From: Leptodactylus fallax
Lineage: Eukaryota > Chordata > Amphibia > Anura > Leptodactylidae
Assembly (NCBI GenBank): GCA_947044405.1
Contig: CAMRHE010000648.1
Coordinates: 1-64,000, forward strand
DNA length: 64,000 nt
Direction of reading: 5' to 3'
The notes beneath the pieces are model-generated. The model had not been told where the DNA came from. It did no database searches and saw only the letters and a program-made list of their open reading frames with translations. Each line of letters opens with the position of its first letter. The first letter of the stretch is position 1. Position numbers and translations under genes: made by a program. Shown in pieces: positions 36,184-64,000 of the stretch.

Positions 36184-36759
36184 GAGATGCTTCTAATTTA
36201 AGTGTTTACCCGCGTCTGTCATTATTTATTCTCATAAATTATTTTGTTAATGCTGATGTTTGTCCTGCAGAGGAAACCATCTCAGTTAAAGGATTTATTC
36301 TATCAAACTCCTTTCGGCTAATGCCCCACAGCAGGAAAAAACGCTGTGTTTTACAGTACCAGCAAAGTGAGTGATATTCTGGCTAATCCAATCCACACCT
36401 TGCAGAAAAGCTTCATTTTTAATAATGCAGCATGTCAAATTTTCCCTGTGGAAACACTTGCATTTACCTTATAGATTTAATAAGGGAAGAAAAACACAAT
36501 GTAAAACCTTGCTGGAAAAAAAATGCAATGCCAATCAGTGGCATAAGGAAAGGACACTGGCAGCAGGACTGGACCGTGGTAGGAGACACCGGAGCACCAG
36601 GAATAGGGTTTTTTTTTTTTTTTTTGTTTTTTTTTTAAATCCTTAACACCTTTTAAGAATGTGACCTTCAGGATTATCAACTGAAGAATAACCATAATCT
36701 AAACAGAAACCTATTTAATATCTGTTCTGTGAGCATATCTCATACAATGACAGATGCCA
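36184..36759. other. intergenic region between convergent genes
   Basis: Contains a MITE-like stretch (36320-36640: 'atgccccacagcaggaaaaaacgctgtg', 'ggaccgtggtaggagacaccggagcac') and a T-run at 36609-36636. No gene is seen. The region separates the two poly(A) signals by only about 600 bp. Confidence 0.5.
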
Positions 36760-36779
36760 GTCTTTGTGCCTCAGGAGAT

Positions 36780-36785
36780 TTTATT
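36780..36785 (-). promoter_or_regulatory. MYH7B: MYH7B poly(A) signal
   Basis: AATAAA on the minus strand, 86 bases after the MYH7B stop codon, implying a 3' UTR of only about 110 bases. Confidence 0.7.
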
Positions 36786-36871
36786 AGTCAAGGGGTGGGA
36801 TGTGATCAAACAGTAAGGGTCGGCCACAGCTGTTGCAACTGTCTGGGAAGCCATTATAGCGTCTGATCTGT

Positions 36872-63855
<26,984 letters not shown>

Positions 63856-64000
63856 CTGGAAACAAACAGATCACATATAATGAATATAACATTACAATGC
63901 CAATGATGAACTGATTATTAAATATAACTCCAAACTGCATAAAGCTGTCATTTAAAAAAATAATAAAGAGCAACAATGTTATAGTAAAGCAATTTATAAA

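Overview
This window is vertebrate genomic DNA, almost certainly from an amphibian and probably a frog. It holds two multi-exon protein genes with GT-AG introns and a miRNA hairpin inside a muscle myosin gene. The rest is a dense load of DNA transposons, LINE tails and a Penelope-like element. The two genes face each other tail to tail. TRPC4AP (plus strand, 19 exons, complete, 773 aa predicted) runs from 3878 to 33236. MYH7B (minus strand, the C-terminal 1733 aa in 36 coding exons) runs from the right edge of the window to its stop at 36872. The same neighbour pair and convergent orientation are known on human 20q11.

Layout. 1-3690: a LINE 3' end and several MITE-like repeats. 3690-3997: GC-rich promoter and exon 1 of TRPC4AP. 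3998-13105: large intron 1, holding a broken DD34E Tc1 element, a Penelope-like retroelement nested inside a hAT-type MITE, and a broken DD35E Tc1-like element. 13106-33236: TRPC4AP exons 2-19, with a SPIN-like hAT element, a TA-flanked MITE that shares its core, and a hAT MITE nested in another repeat. 33237-36760: 3' UTR, Tc1 remnants, microsatellites and inverted repeats between the genes. 36760-63855: MYH7B, read right to left, with the rod in 36872-49793 and the neck and motor in 49538-63855. Its introns carry a DD35E element with an intact transposase frame (40399-41965), miR-499 (53015-53091), a 39-bp minisatellite (54115-55380), a 505-bp palindromic MITE (60046-60550) and a second LINE tail (63065-63803).

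The two genes are not known to work in one pathway; their adjacency is conserved synteny. TRPC4AP is a substrate receptor of a CUL4-DDB1 ubiquitin ligase and a TNF-receptor/TRPC-associated scaffold. MYH7B is a sarcomeric (slow/cardiac type) myosin heavy chain whose intron hosts miR-499. Exon borders were set by reading splice sites by eye. In both genes the exon lengths and phases add up to uninterrupted frames (2322 nt and 5202 nt), which is a strong internal check. No search was run; family names rest on recalled motifs.
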